Source: an uncultured Erysipelotrichaceae bacterium (GTDB lineage: Bacteria; Bacillota_I; Bacilli_A; RF39; UBA660). From it: DNA of 9,571 nucleotides. The notes beneath the pieces were generated by a model that did no database searches, was not told the origin of the DNA, and saw only the letters and a program-made list of their open reading frames with translations. The stretch covers positions 1 through 9,571 of the forward strand of contig CACZQZ010000061.1 in the NCBI GenBank assembly GCA_902783405.1, read 5' to 3'. Shown here piece after piece: positions 1-5,972 of the stretch (position 1 is the first letter of the stretch; every line of letters begins with the position of its first letter). The translations under genes and the position numbers were made by a program.

Positions 1-42
1 AATGTGATTACACTATATAATATAACAAATATCAAAAATTTC

Positions 43-70
43 CTAGTTTCGAATCCCTTATTCTCCACCA
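43..70 (+). other. Orphan 3' end of a tmRNA/tRNA gene (probable attR remnant)
   Basis: Read backwards from CCA (68-70) this has discriminator A67, a seven-base acceptor strand ATTCTCC (60-66), a T-stem 3' arm CCCTT (55-59) and a perfect T-loop TTCGAAT (48-54). The expected 5' arm of the T-stem would be AAGGG, but 43-47 reads CTAGT and only one pair can form. So the gene is not merely cut by the window edge: similarity stops inside the T-arm. That is the usual picture at the far end of an element integrated into the 3' end of a tRNA or tmRNA gene. The ending TCTCCACCA is typical of tmRNA (ssrA), and a GGGGAAT 5' strand would pair with the acceptor through the G3-U pair common in tmRNAs. The identity as ssrA is inference. 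Confidence 0.5.
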
Positions 71-82
71 TATTGAATTTAT

Positions 83-110
83 CCTAGGGAATTCCTGGGT
101 TTTTATTTTT
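83..110 (+). terminator. Rho-independent terminator after the RNA 3' end
   Basis: Stem CCTAGG (83-88) pairs with CCTGGG (94-99) through six pairs, one of them a G-T wobble, with loop GAATT, followed by a T-rich tail interrupted by one A (100-110). It lies 12 nt after the CCA of the orphan RNA 3' end. This suits the native terminator of the RNA gene, left in place after an insertion split the gene. Confidence 0.7.
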
Positions 111-138
111 ATAGGTACCTTTTAGGTACTAATATTTT

Positions 139-224
139 GCAAGGATGGCGGAATGGTAGACGCGCTACTTTGAGGGGGTAGTGGACATTAGTCCGTGGGA
201 GTTCAAGTCTCCTTCCTTGCACCA
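139..224 (+). tRNA. tRNA-Leu (anticodon GAG)
   Basis: All arms can be drawn. The acceptor GCAAGGA (139-145) pairs perfectly with TCCTTGC (214-220), followed by discriminator A221 and encoded CCA (222-224). The anticodon stem CTACT (165-169) pairs with GGTAG (177-181) around loop TTGAGGG (170-176), giving anticodon GAG at 172-174, which reads CUU/CUC leucine codons. A long class II variable arm GGAC/GTCC (183-186 with 191-194) and T-arm GGGAG/CTCCT around TTCAAGT (202-208) complete the gene. Its 86-nt length and long variable arm are typical of leucine tRNA. No clear dedicated promoter is visible between the preceding terminator and the tRNA. Confidence 0.97.
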
Positions 225-235
225 TTAAAGACTGG

Positions 236-269
236 ATTGAACTTTGGTTCAATTTTTTTTCATTTTTTT
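236..269 (+). terminator. Terminator of tRNA-Leu
   Basis: The perfect 7-bp stem ATTGAAC (236-242)/GTTCAAT (247-253) has a TTTG loop and is followed by a long T tract (253-260, then 263-269). It begins 12 nt after the tRNA 3' end, so the tRNA is the last gene of its transcript. Confidence 0.9.
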
Positions 270-285
270 AACTTATTGCTATACA

Positions 286-337
286 TGAAAATAGATGTTT
301 ATCTTGATTATATTCCATTTATTATAATCTATTTTCA
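286..337. repeat. 11-bp perfect inverted repeat in the intergenic region
   Basis: TGAAAATAGAT (286-296) is the exact reverse complement of ATCTATTTTCA (327-337), separated by 30 nt. A second overlapping pair, GATTATA (306-312) with TATAATC (323-329), lies inside and would compete with it. It sits between the tRNA terminator and the promoter of the zinc-ribbon gene. The rest of 270-420 holds nothing I can call a gene. In DNA this AT-rich the repeat may be chance, an operator, or a weak hairpin. Confidence 0.4.
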
Positions 338-420
338 GTTTTTCACAATTATTATATTCAAAATCAATACTATTCCTTTACAAATGCATGACACTTTTTA
401 ATACAAAAAAATTAAAAACA

Positions 421-451
421 TTGGATGAAGAAATCTTTTTGATGATATACT
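421..451 (+). promoter_or_regulatory. Promoter of the zinc-ribbon/prsW operon
   Basis: The -10 box TATACT (446-451) carries a TGA extension (443-445), forming an extended -10. TTGGAT (421-426) could be a -35 but the spacer of 19 is long. Transcription would start near 458, giving a leader of only about 13 nt. Confidence 0.6.
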
Positions 452-457
452 GTTATT

Positions 458-464
458 AGAGGTG
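458..464 (+). promoter_or_regulatory. Ribosome binding site that decides the start at 471
   Basis: AGAGGTG (458-464) lies 6 nt before ATG 471. An in-frame GTG at 462 also opens the reading frame but lies inside this Shine-Dalgarno sequence and cannot be served by it, so ATG 471 is the start. Confidence 0.8.
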
Positions 465-470
465 ATAATC

Positions 471-1058
471 ATGTTTTGTACAAATTGTGGAAAAAAATTA
501 AATGAAAATGAACATTTTTGTAAATATTGTGGAAAAATGATTGTTTTAAAAGAAAAAAATGTAGTTTATTCTAACAATATTCATAAAGATGAGAAAGAAA
601 AAGCAAAACCTGATTTAGAACAAATTTACCTCAATACAAACAAAGAAAATTTTTGTAAAGATAAAATAAATATTTGTGCATTTTTATTTGGACCATATTA
701 TTTATTATATAGAAAAATGTATTTGTATGGAATTATATGGTTATTATTAAATTTTTTCGTTGGTATATTTACGAGTAATTGGATTTCATTTTTATTTTAT
801 ATTGTTTTAGCCTTTTATTTTGCTTTAGAATTTAATTTTTTATATCAAAAAAAAATGGAAGATGATTTAAAACAAGTAAATAAATTAGATAAGAATAATC
901 AAGTAGATTTTTGTAAGAGAAAAGGTGGAACAACTATTTTATCAATAATTATTGCTTTAATAATTTCATTTTTTCTTCATTCACTAATAGAAACATATAA
1001 ATCTTATGAAATAATTAATAATGATAATCCGTATGGATATGAGGAGTATTATAGATGA
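471..1058 (+). CDS. Zinc-ribbon and DUF2628-like membrane protein
   Basis: A 195-residue protein of unknown role. The N-terminus holds a zinc ribbon with two CxxC knuckles (Cys3/Cys6 and Cys17/Cys20, in CTNCGKK and CKYCGK). A charged linker (about 27-64) leads to a segment around 67-97 containing FLFGPYYLLYRKMYLYG, which resembles DUF2628-type small membrane proteins. Hydrophobic stretches at about 85-125 and 154-173 suggest three membrane passes. The zinc ribbon before the first membrane segment would be cytoplasmic if the family's usual topology holds. The start at ATG 471 is fixed by the Shine-Dalgarno at 458-464. The stop TGA overlaps the next start (ATGA, 1055-1058), so it is translationally coupled to the PrsW-family protease, and a shared membrane job is likely. 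Zinc binding and topology are inferred from motifs. Confidence 0.88.
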   Translation: MFCTNCGKKLNENEHFCKYCGKMIVLKEKNVVYSNNIHKDEKEKAKPDLEQIYLNTNKENFCKDKINICAFLFGPYYLLYRKMYLYGIIWLLLNFFVGIFTSNWISFLFYIVLAFYFALEFNFLYQKKMEDDLKQVNKLDKNNQVDFCKRKGGTTILSIIIALIISFFLHSLIETYKSYEIINNDNPYGYEEYYR

Positions 1059-1699
1059 TTTTATTTTTGTTGGCCCTTATTCCAGAAATATTTTTATGTC
1101 TTTTTGTTTATTCTTTAGATCATCATAAAGAACCACTTTTATTGTTATTAGAATTATTTTTAGGAGGAATATTTACTTGTTTATTAGTAGGATTATTCAA
1201 TTTATATTTTGATCCTATTCAATATCTTCATCATAATACATTATTAATGAAGTTATTATATAATTTTTTATATGTGGCGTTTATTGAAGAAATATTAAAA
1301 TGGATTGGAACTTATTTAATTGGTTATAAAAGCAAAGAATTTGATGAAAATTATGATATCATTCTTTATGCTTGCATGATTTCTTTAGGATTTGCATTAT
1401 TCGAAAATATTTTTTATGCAATGAATGGTGGATATATGGTGGCTATTTTAAGGTCTATATTTGCCGTTCCAGCGCATCTATGTTATGGAACATTTATGGG
1501 TTATTTTCTATTACTATATAAAAAAGAACAAAAAGGAAAATATTTAATTTTAAGTATTATTTGTCCAATACTTTTACATGGCTTTTATGATTTTTGTCTT
1601 ATCAATAATTCTATAGCTGTATTACTTTGTTTTATTATGTTTATGATATCTATGTTTATATATTCGACATATGTTTTATTTGAAATAGCAAAAAATTAG
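1055..1699 (+). CDS. PrsW-family intramembrane protease
   Basis: A 214-residue, very hydrophobic protein with several membrane segments. It carries the motifs of the PrsW family (related to CPBP/Abi membrane proteases): EEILKW with Glu78-Glu79 and Lys82, FEN at 116-118, H141 and G145 in AHLCYGTFMGYF, and H175 to D179 in LHGFYDF. In B. subtilis, PrsW makes the site-1 cut in the anti-sigma factor RsiW and so releases SigW. No anti-sigma or ECF sigma gene is visible here, so the substrate is unknown. The start ATG 1055 overlaps the upstream stop by 4 nt and has a Shine-Dalgarno GAGGAG (1041-1046) inside the upstream gene. Family assignment is firm; orthology to B. subtilis prsW is not claimed. 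Confidence 0.88.
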   Translation: MILFLLALIPEIFLCLFVYSLDHHKEPLLLLLELFLGGIFTCLLVGLFNLYFDPIQYLHHNTLLMKLLYNFLYVAFIEEILKWIGTYLIGYKSKEFDENYDIILYACMISLGFALFENIFYAMNGGYMVAILRSIFAVPAHLCYGTFMGYFLLLYKKEQKGKYLILSIICPILLHGFYDFCLINNSIAVLLCFIMFMISMFIYSTYVLFEIAKN

Positions 1700-1727
1700 T
1701 TGTATTTTAAAAAAAGTATGTTATAAT
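1700..1727 (+). promoter_or_regulatory. Promoter directly upstream of a terminator hairpin
   Basis: TTGTAT (1700-1705), a 16-nt spacer and TATAAT (1722-1727) with a TGT extension (1719-1721) form a good sigma-A promoter right after the prsW stop. RNA would start near 1734 and meet a terminator hairpin at 1745. A second possible -10, TATACT (1759-1764), lies in the 3' arm of that hairpin and could drive the next gene instead, but no good -35 is visible for it. Confidence 0.6.
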
Positions 1728-1744
1728 AAAGTAAATTTAAGAAT

Positions 1745-1771
1745 GAGTGTAGTAAATCTATACTCTTTTTT
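1745..1771 (+). terminator. Terminator or attenuator between prsW and the HAD-like gene
   Basis: GAGTGTAG (1745-1752) pairs with CTATACTC (1758-1765), 8 bp with one G-T wobble, loop TAAAT, followed by six T (1766-1771). It may simply end the zinc-ribbon/prsW transcript. It also lies between a strong promoter (1700-1727) and the next start codon, so it could attenuate that gene. Confidence 0.75.
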
Positions 1772-1791
1772 ATTACAAAGAGAGGAATAAC

Positions 1792-2352
1792 ATGCAGAAA
1801 ATTATTGTTTTTATAACAGATCTTTATGGAACTTTTTTTGCAAACGAAAACATGTATATTAGAGATTTAGAAACTAAAAAGTTAATTTTATATTTAGAAA
1901 AGATTAGAATATTTGAGCATGCTGATAATGTTTTTTTTGAGTTTATAACATTGGAAAGAAGAGAAGTTTTACAATTTTTTTTGAGGGAATTTTCATTATA
2001 TTTAATAAATAGTAAAATTATTTTAAAAAATCAAATATGTAAAGATGGAATTTATCATTTTAAGGATGATAAATATATATTTGAAGAAAGACCGTTAGAT
2101 AAATTACATCAAATTGATGAAGAAATTGATTATTTTTATCATAATTATGATGTAAAAGCTATGTATTATGCGGATGATGCTATGTTTTATCAAGAAAAGT
2201 TATTAGATAAATATTCAAATCAAATTAATCTTATTATGCCAAGTATGGTGGAAAATTATAATTCTAAGTTAATTACTTCTGAAAAATTAGCGCTTGAAGG
2301 AGTTAATGATTGTTTGAATAAAAAAATAAAAACATTTATAAAAAAAATATAA
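1792..2352 (+). CDS. Divergent HAD-like protein (hypothetical)
   Basis: A 186-residue soluble protein with Shine-Dalgarno AGAGG just before ATG 1792. I do not recognise it with confidence, but its layout resembles a haloacid-dehalogenase fold. A hydrophobic strand leads into TDLYGTFF (9-16), like motif I DxDGT; NVFFEFIT (46-53) resembles motif II; YYADDAMF (125-132) resembles the acidic motif IV; and EKLALEGV (164-171) resembles the C-terminal segment of phosphatase-like HADs. In motif I the nucleophile position is Asp10, but the second, acid/base Asp is Tyr12. It may therefore have weak or no phosphatase activity, or bind a ligand only. No partner gene is evident; it looks like a single-gene unit. 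The HAD call is an inference from short motifs. Confidence 0.8.
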   Translation: MQKIIVFITDLYGTFFANENMYIRDLETKKLILYLEKIRIFEHADNVFFEFITLERREVLQFFLREFSLYLINSKIILKNQICKDGIYHFKDDKYIFEERPLDKLHQIDEEIDYFYHNYDVKAMYYADDAMFYQEKLLDKYSNQINLIMPSMVENYNSKLITSEKLALEGVNDCLNKKIKTFIKKI

Positions 2353-2409
2353 GAAATTTATTAAGTGAAATGAGAGTATAGCTTTTTTTTTCAAGAAAGA
2401 AACAAAAAT

Positions 2410-2437
2410 TTGATTAAAAAAATTATTTCTGTATAAT
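2410..2437 (+). promoter_or_regulatory. Promoter of the 404-residue protein gene
   Basis: TTGATT (2410-2415), a 16-nt spacer and a perfect TATAAT (2432-2437). The -10 ends only 16 nt before ATG 2454, so transcription would begin at or next to the Shine-Dalgarno AGGTGA (2444-2449), leaving a leader of about 10 nt. Between 2353 and 2409 there is a run of nine T (2383-2391) but no GC-containing hairpin before it. Confidence 0.75.
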
Positions 2438-2453
2438 AAGGCTAGGTGATTTT

Positions 2454-3668
2454 ATGGACTATTCTGTTTCAGATGTGATAAATCTTTTTGTAGCACAAGT
2501 ATTAGATGAAATTAATGGAGAAAAAGAACTTCCTAAAATATTTTTTTCTTTTTCTAAAGAAGCATTATCTTATATTTCACGCGTTTTAGAAAATCCAAAT
2601 TTAATAGATTTATTAGATGTATATAAAGAGAATGCAAAATATCAAATTGATGTAAAAAATTATCATAAATTTTTTACTTATTTAACAGATTTTTGTAATG
2701 AAACATTTAAAAATAAGTTATTTTATTCATTTGCACCAGAATATTTACAGAGGCAACATTTATTACTCAGAATTTGGCTTCGTATGACTCCAAGTGATTT
2801 ACAAGATGTAGAAAAATTTTTAAAAGAACAAGTAGATTTTTTAAAAGATAAGACTTTTGAAAAATACAAACTAGAAACGCCTATTGGACAATATAAAGAT
2901 TATTTTATAACAGCAGAAAAAAAAGATAGTGCCTCATGGGATGAATGTAACTATGAAATGCAGATCAGATTATGTAATCAAGATAAATTTCATACGTTAC
3001 CATTAATTCGCTATGATATTAAAGATACTGGAAAAGAAAAGATATGTATGATTGGAGCTATTCAAAACAAAACCGGTTTTAATCATTTAAAAAAAGTAGA
3101 TAGATTACTTTTTAAATTAAATAAGGATGTTATAAAAGAAGAAACAGAAGAATATTTAGATTATAAAAATAACAAACTTGATTATTATCCAGAAAACATA
3201 TCAGACATTTATCCTGGATCGTTATTATCATTAATTATTTTTATTAATATGTTGATAAAAGAAGGCATTACTAAGATAAAAGTTCCTTGTATGCATACTC
3301 TTTCCTATGAATATCATGAAATATTGGCAGAAGATATTAAAAAATCATTTGACCATAATTGGAAAAATATTTATGGAATGGATATTGCTGATTGGGAACT
3401 TGATAATTATAATTATGAAAAAGAAGTTTATAAGCATATGGTTGAAAAAGAAGATTTTATTAGTAGAGCTAAAACAGAAGAATTACTTAGAATTTTTAGA
3501 AGATTAGTATATCATTATCCTTTTATAGATATCATAAATGAACCTTTTATAGAAGGAGATTATTTACTTTTAAAAATTCAATCAGAGAATATAAATAATA
3601 TAAGACCAGAAATAGTTTCAGATATTTATGATTCTATGAGTAAGTATAAAGTATATAAAAGATTCTAA
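2454..3668 (+). CDS. Hypothetical protein, 404 residues
   Basis: I do not recognise this protein. It has no signal peptide, no membrane segment and no obvious metal or nucleotide motif. The first 140 residues look mostly helical, with aromatic-rich segments around 70-110 (LQRQHLLLRIWLRM at 98-111). The middle is likely alpha/beta: ICMIGAIQNK (197-206), then a helical VDRLLFKLNKDV (215-226), then PGSLLSLIIFINMLIKEG (254-271) and a strand ITKIKVP (272-278), as if a helix packs against a core sheet. The C-terminus (about 335-404) alternates helix and strand. It has its own promoter, and a terminator overlaps its last codons, so it is probably transcribed alone. The start ATG 2454 has AGGTGA at 2444-2449. 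Confidence 0.85.
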   Translation: MDYSVSDVINLFVAQVLDEINGEKELPKIFFSFSKEALSYISRVLENPNLIDLLDVYKENAKYQIDVKNYHKFFTYLTDFCNETFKNKLFYSFAPEYLQRQHLLLRIWLRMTPSDLQDVEKFLKEQVDFLKDKTFEKYKLETPIGQYKDYFITAEKKDSASWDECNYEMQIRLCNQDKFHTLPLIRYDIKDTGKEKICMIGAIQNKTGFNHLKKVDRLLFKLNKDVIKEETEEYLDYKNNKLDYYPENISDIYPGSLLSLIIFINMLIKEGITKIKVPCMHTLSYEYHEILAEDIKKSFDHNWKNIYGMDIADWELDNYNYEKEVYKHMVEKEDFISRAKTEELLRIFRRLVYHYPFIDIINEPFIEGDYLLLKIQSENINNIRPEIVSDIYDSMSKYKVYKRF

Positions 3669-3686
3669 CTAAAATTAGAATTTTTT
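3662..3686 (+). terminator. Terminator overlapping the stop codon of the 404-residue gene
   Basis: ATTCTAA (3662-3668), which includes the TAA stop, pairs perfectly with TTAGAAT (3675-3681) around a 6-nt loop, followed by six T (3681-3686). The stem is AT-rich, so efficiency may be modest. A second AT-rich hairpin, CAATTTT (3694-3700) with AAAATTG (3707-3713), follows with a pyrimidine tail and may act as backup. Confidence 0.65.
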
Positions 3687-3710
3687 ATTAACACAATTTT
3701 GGTTTTAAAA

Positions 3711-3739
3711 TTGCTTTTCTTTTCTAAATTTTATATAAT
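3711..3739 (+). promoter_or_regulatory. Promoter of rnr
   Basis: TTGCTT (3711-3716), an ideal 17-nt spacer and TATAAT (3734-3739). The -35 overlaps the 3' arm of the second hairpin behind the previous gene. Shine-Dalgarno AGAGGG (3752-3757) precedes ATG 3763. Confidence 0.75.
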
Positions 3740-3762
3740 ATTAAATAGAATAGAGGGACAGT

Positions 3763-5901
3763 ATGAAAGAAAAAATATTAGAAATATTAAAACAAGAAAA
3801 AAGAGGATTTTCTGTGCAAGAAATTTTTGACAGAATGGGTTTAAAAGAAACAAAAGACTTTACAGAACTTTTAAAGACTTTAAATGATTTAGAAGATTCT
3901 CTTGAAATATATCATACTAAACATGATAATTATATGTTATTTCAAAATTGTCATTTAAAAATAGGAACACTTTTAGTTAATAAAAAAGGTTTTGGATTTG
4001 TTGATGTTGATACAGACGAAGATATTTATATCAGTGAGGAACATATTGGTCACGCCATTCATAAAGATAGAGTAATTGTGGAAATTATATCTCCTAAAGG
4101 GAAGCCTCTAGAAGGAAGAATTATAAAAATCGTTGACCGTAAATTTAAAAATATGGTTGGAGAATTCTATTATGATGGAAATACTCCTAAAATTCACTTA
4201 GATGATGAAAAAGTAAAAATCGATTTAGAAATTGAAAAAGAATATACCTTAGGTGCTATGGATGGACATAAAGTTTTAGTTAAGGTTACTAAAAAATTAA
4301 AAGACAATCATTACTTAGGTAGAATCATAAAAATATTAGGACATAAAAATGATCCTGGAGTAGATATTTTATCTATTGCTTATGAACATGATATTAATGA
4401 TATTTTTAGTGATGACGTTATGGAAGAAACTAATAAAATACCAAATGAAGTTTTACCTAATGAGTATGAAGGACGTAAAGATTTACGAGATGATCTTATT
4501 TTTACGATTGATGGCGCAGATACAAAAGATATCGATGATGCTATATCGATAAAAAAATTAGATAATGGGAACTATGAATTAGGTGTTCATATTGCTGATG
4601 TTTCATATTATGTCAAAGAAAATTCAAAATTAGATGATGAAGCTTTTGAAAGAGGAACTTCTGTTTATTTAGCAGATCGTGTTATTCCTATGCTACCACA
4701 TAAATTATCCAATGGAATATGTTCTTTAAATGAGGGTGTAGATAGACTTGCTATGTCTTGCGTGATGGAAATAGATGATAAAGGGAATATAGTAAATTAT
4801 GATATTTTTGAAAGTGTTATTAATTCTAAAAAGAAAATGACTTATACTTGTGTCAATCAAGTATTAGAAGAGAATATTATTCCAGAAGGATATGAACCAT
4901 TTGTACAATCACTAAAAATGATGGAGGAATTATCATCAATTCTTAGAAAAAATAAACAAGAAAGAGGAAATATTGATTTTGAAATAGAAGAAGCTAAGAT
5001 TATTGTAAACGACAAAGGAGAAGCCATTGATGTTAAATTAAGAGAGAGAAAAACAGGAGAAAAATTAATTGAAGACTTTATGATTGCGGCTAATGAAACA
5101 GTCGCAAGTCATATTTATTTTATGGAACTTCCTTTTGTTTATCGTGTGCATGGTGAACCTAGTGAAGAAAAAATCAGTGATTTTATCAATTTTGTTAAAA
5201 CATTAGGATATAAAGTAAATGTAAAAGCAAAGGGAATAACACCAAAATTGATGCAAAAACTATTAGAAGAACTAAAAGGTAAACGTGAGTTTCATATCTT
5301 ATCTAGTTTACTTCTTAGATCCATGCAAAAAGCTGTTTATGATACAACAAACATTGGTCACTTTGGAATAGCTAGTAAGTGTTATACTCATTTTACGTCA
5401 CCTATTAGAAGATATCCAGACACAACGGTACATCGTATGCTTAGAAAATATTTGTTCGAGAAAAAATTAGATCCAGATACTATTCGTTATTATGAAGGAA
5501 GGCTTAAACTAATTGCTGACCATTCTTCTATGAAAGAAAGAGAAGCTGTAGATTGTGAACGAGAAGTAGATGATATGAAAAAAGCTGAATTCATGATGAA
5601 ACATATTGGAGAAGAGTATACAGGTATGATTAATACGGTAACTACTTTTGGTTTCTTTGTAGAACTTCCTAATTTAGTAGAAGGACTTGTTAGAGTAGAC
5701 GATTTAACAGATGATCACTATATTTTTGATGAAGATGCTTATGCTTTAGTTGGAGTTCGTCATAAACGAAGATTTCGTTTGGGTGATGTTGTAACTATTA
5801 TAGTTAAAGATGCAAATAAAGAAGCAAGAACAGTCGATTTCATTTTAAAAGAGGATGAGAAAAAAGAAGAAACTGAAATATCGAATATTGAATATTTATA
5901 A
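3763..5901 (+). CDS. rnr: Ribonuclease R (3'-5' exoribonuclease)
   Basis: A processive, hydrolytic 3'-5' exoribonuclease of the RNB (RNase II/R) family that degrades structured RNA and works with tmRNA/SmpB in quality control. The 712-residue length fits Firmicute RNase R. Domains in order: N-terminal winged-helix-like region (about 1-60); cold-shock RNA-binding domain (about 66-108, KKGFGFVDVDTDEDIYI); second OB region (about 130-195); RNB catalytic domain (about 238-565); C-terminal S1 domain (about 617-697). The metal-binding aspartates lie in IDGADTKDIDDA: Asp250, Asp256, Asp258 and Asp259, with the spacing of the E. coli active site. HFTSPIRRYPD (543-553) is the usual RNB signature near the end of the domain. 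It has its own promoter and terminator. The usual neighbours secG and smpB are not in the window, though an ssrA-like 3' end lies 3.7 kb upstream. Confidence 0.97.
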   Translation: MKEKILEILKQEKRGFSVQEIFDRMGLKETKDFTELLKTLNDLEDSLEIYHTKHDNYMLFQNCHLKIGTLLVNKKGFGFVDVDTDEDIYISEEHIGHAIHKDRVIVEIISPKGKPLEGRIIKIVDRKFKNMVGEFYYDGNTPKIHLDDEKVKIDLEIEKEYTLGAMDGHKVLVKVTKKLKDNHYLGRIIKILGHKNDPGVDILSIAYEHDINDIFSDDVMEETNKIPNEVLPNEYEGRKDLRDDLIFTIDGADTKDIDDAISIKKLDNGNYELGVHIADVSYYVKENSKLDDEAFERGTSVYLADRVIPMLPHKLSNGICSLNEGVDRLAMSCVMEIDDKGNIVNYDIFESVINSKKKMTYTCVNQVLEENIIPEGYEPFVQSLKMMEELSSILRKNKQERGNIDFEIEEAKIIVNDKGEAIDVKLRERKTGEKLIEDFMIAANETVASHIYFMELPFVYRVHGEPSEEKISDFINFVKTLGYKVNVKAKGITPKLMQKLLEELKGKREFHILSSLLLRSMQKAVYDTTNIGHFGIASKCYTHFTSPIRRYPDTTVHRMLRKYLFEKKLDPDTIRYYEGRLKLIADHSSMKEREAVDCEREVDDMKKAEFMMKHIGEEYTGMINTVTTFGFFVELPNLVEGLVRVDDLTDDHYIFDEDAYALVGVRHKRRFRLGDVVTIIVKDANKEARTVDFILKEDEKKEETEISNIEYL

Positions 5902-5905
5902 AAAT

Positions 5906-5927
5906 AAGTCCAATTTATGGACTTTTT
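5906..5927 (+). terminator. Terminator of rnr
   Basis: Perfect 7-bp stem AAGTCCA (5906-5912)/TGGACTT (5918-5924), loop ATTTA, T tract to 5927. It starts 4 nt after the rnr stop. The 3' arm also contains the probable -35 of thiI. Confidence 0.85.
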
Positions 5928-5946
5928 ACTTTAATTACGTTATAAT
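5918..5946 (+). promoter_or_regulatory. Promoter of thiI
   Basis: A perfect TATAAT (5941-5946) lies 17 nt after TGGACT (5918-5923), a four-of-six match to the -35 consensus. That -35 is the 3' arm of the rnr terminator, so one sequence would serve both functions. Shine-Dalgarno AAAGGAG (5959-5965) precedes ATG 5973. Confidence 0.65.
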
Positions 5947-5972
5947 GTTAAAAGTTTTAAAGGAGCGTTTTT

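Noticed and set aside
4..21. GTG/CAC mini-hairpin and TATAAT (16-21) at the left edge
   Set aside because: Common in AT-rich DNA and cut by the window edge; no -35 or downstream gene supports a promoter call.
113..129. Direct repeat AGGTAC at 113-118 and 124-129 before tRNA-Leu
   Set aside because: Only six bases and near-palindromic; too short to support a regulatory or att call.
195..401. Open frame of 68 codons beginning inside tRNA-Leu
   Set aside because: It starts within the tRNA, runs through its terminator and has no ribosome binding site; its Phe/Ile-rich product reflects AT-rich noncoding DNA.
3307..3507. Open frame of 66 codons inside the 404-residue gene
   Set aside because: Out-of-frame shadow of a long coding gene with its own start signals.
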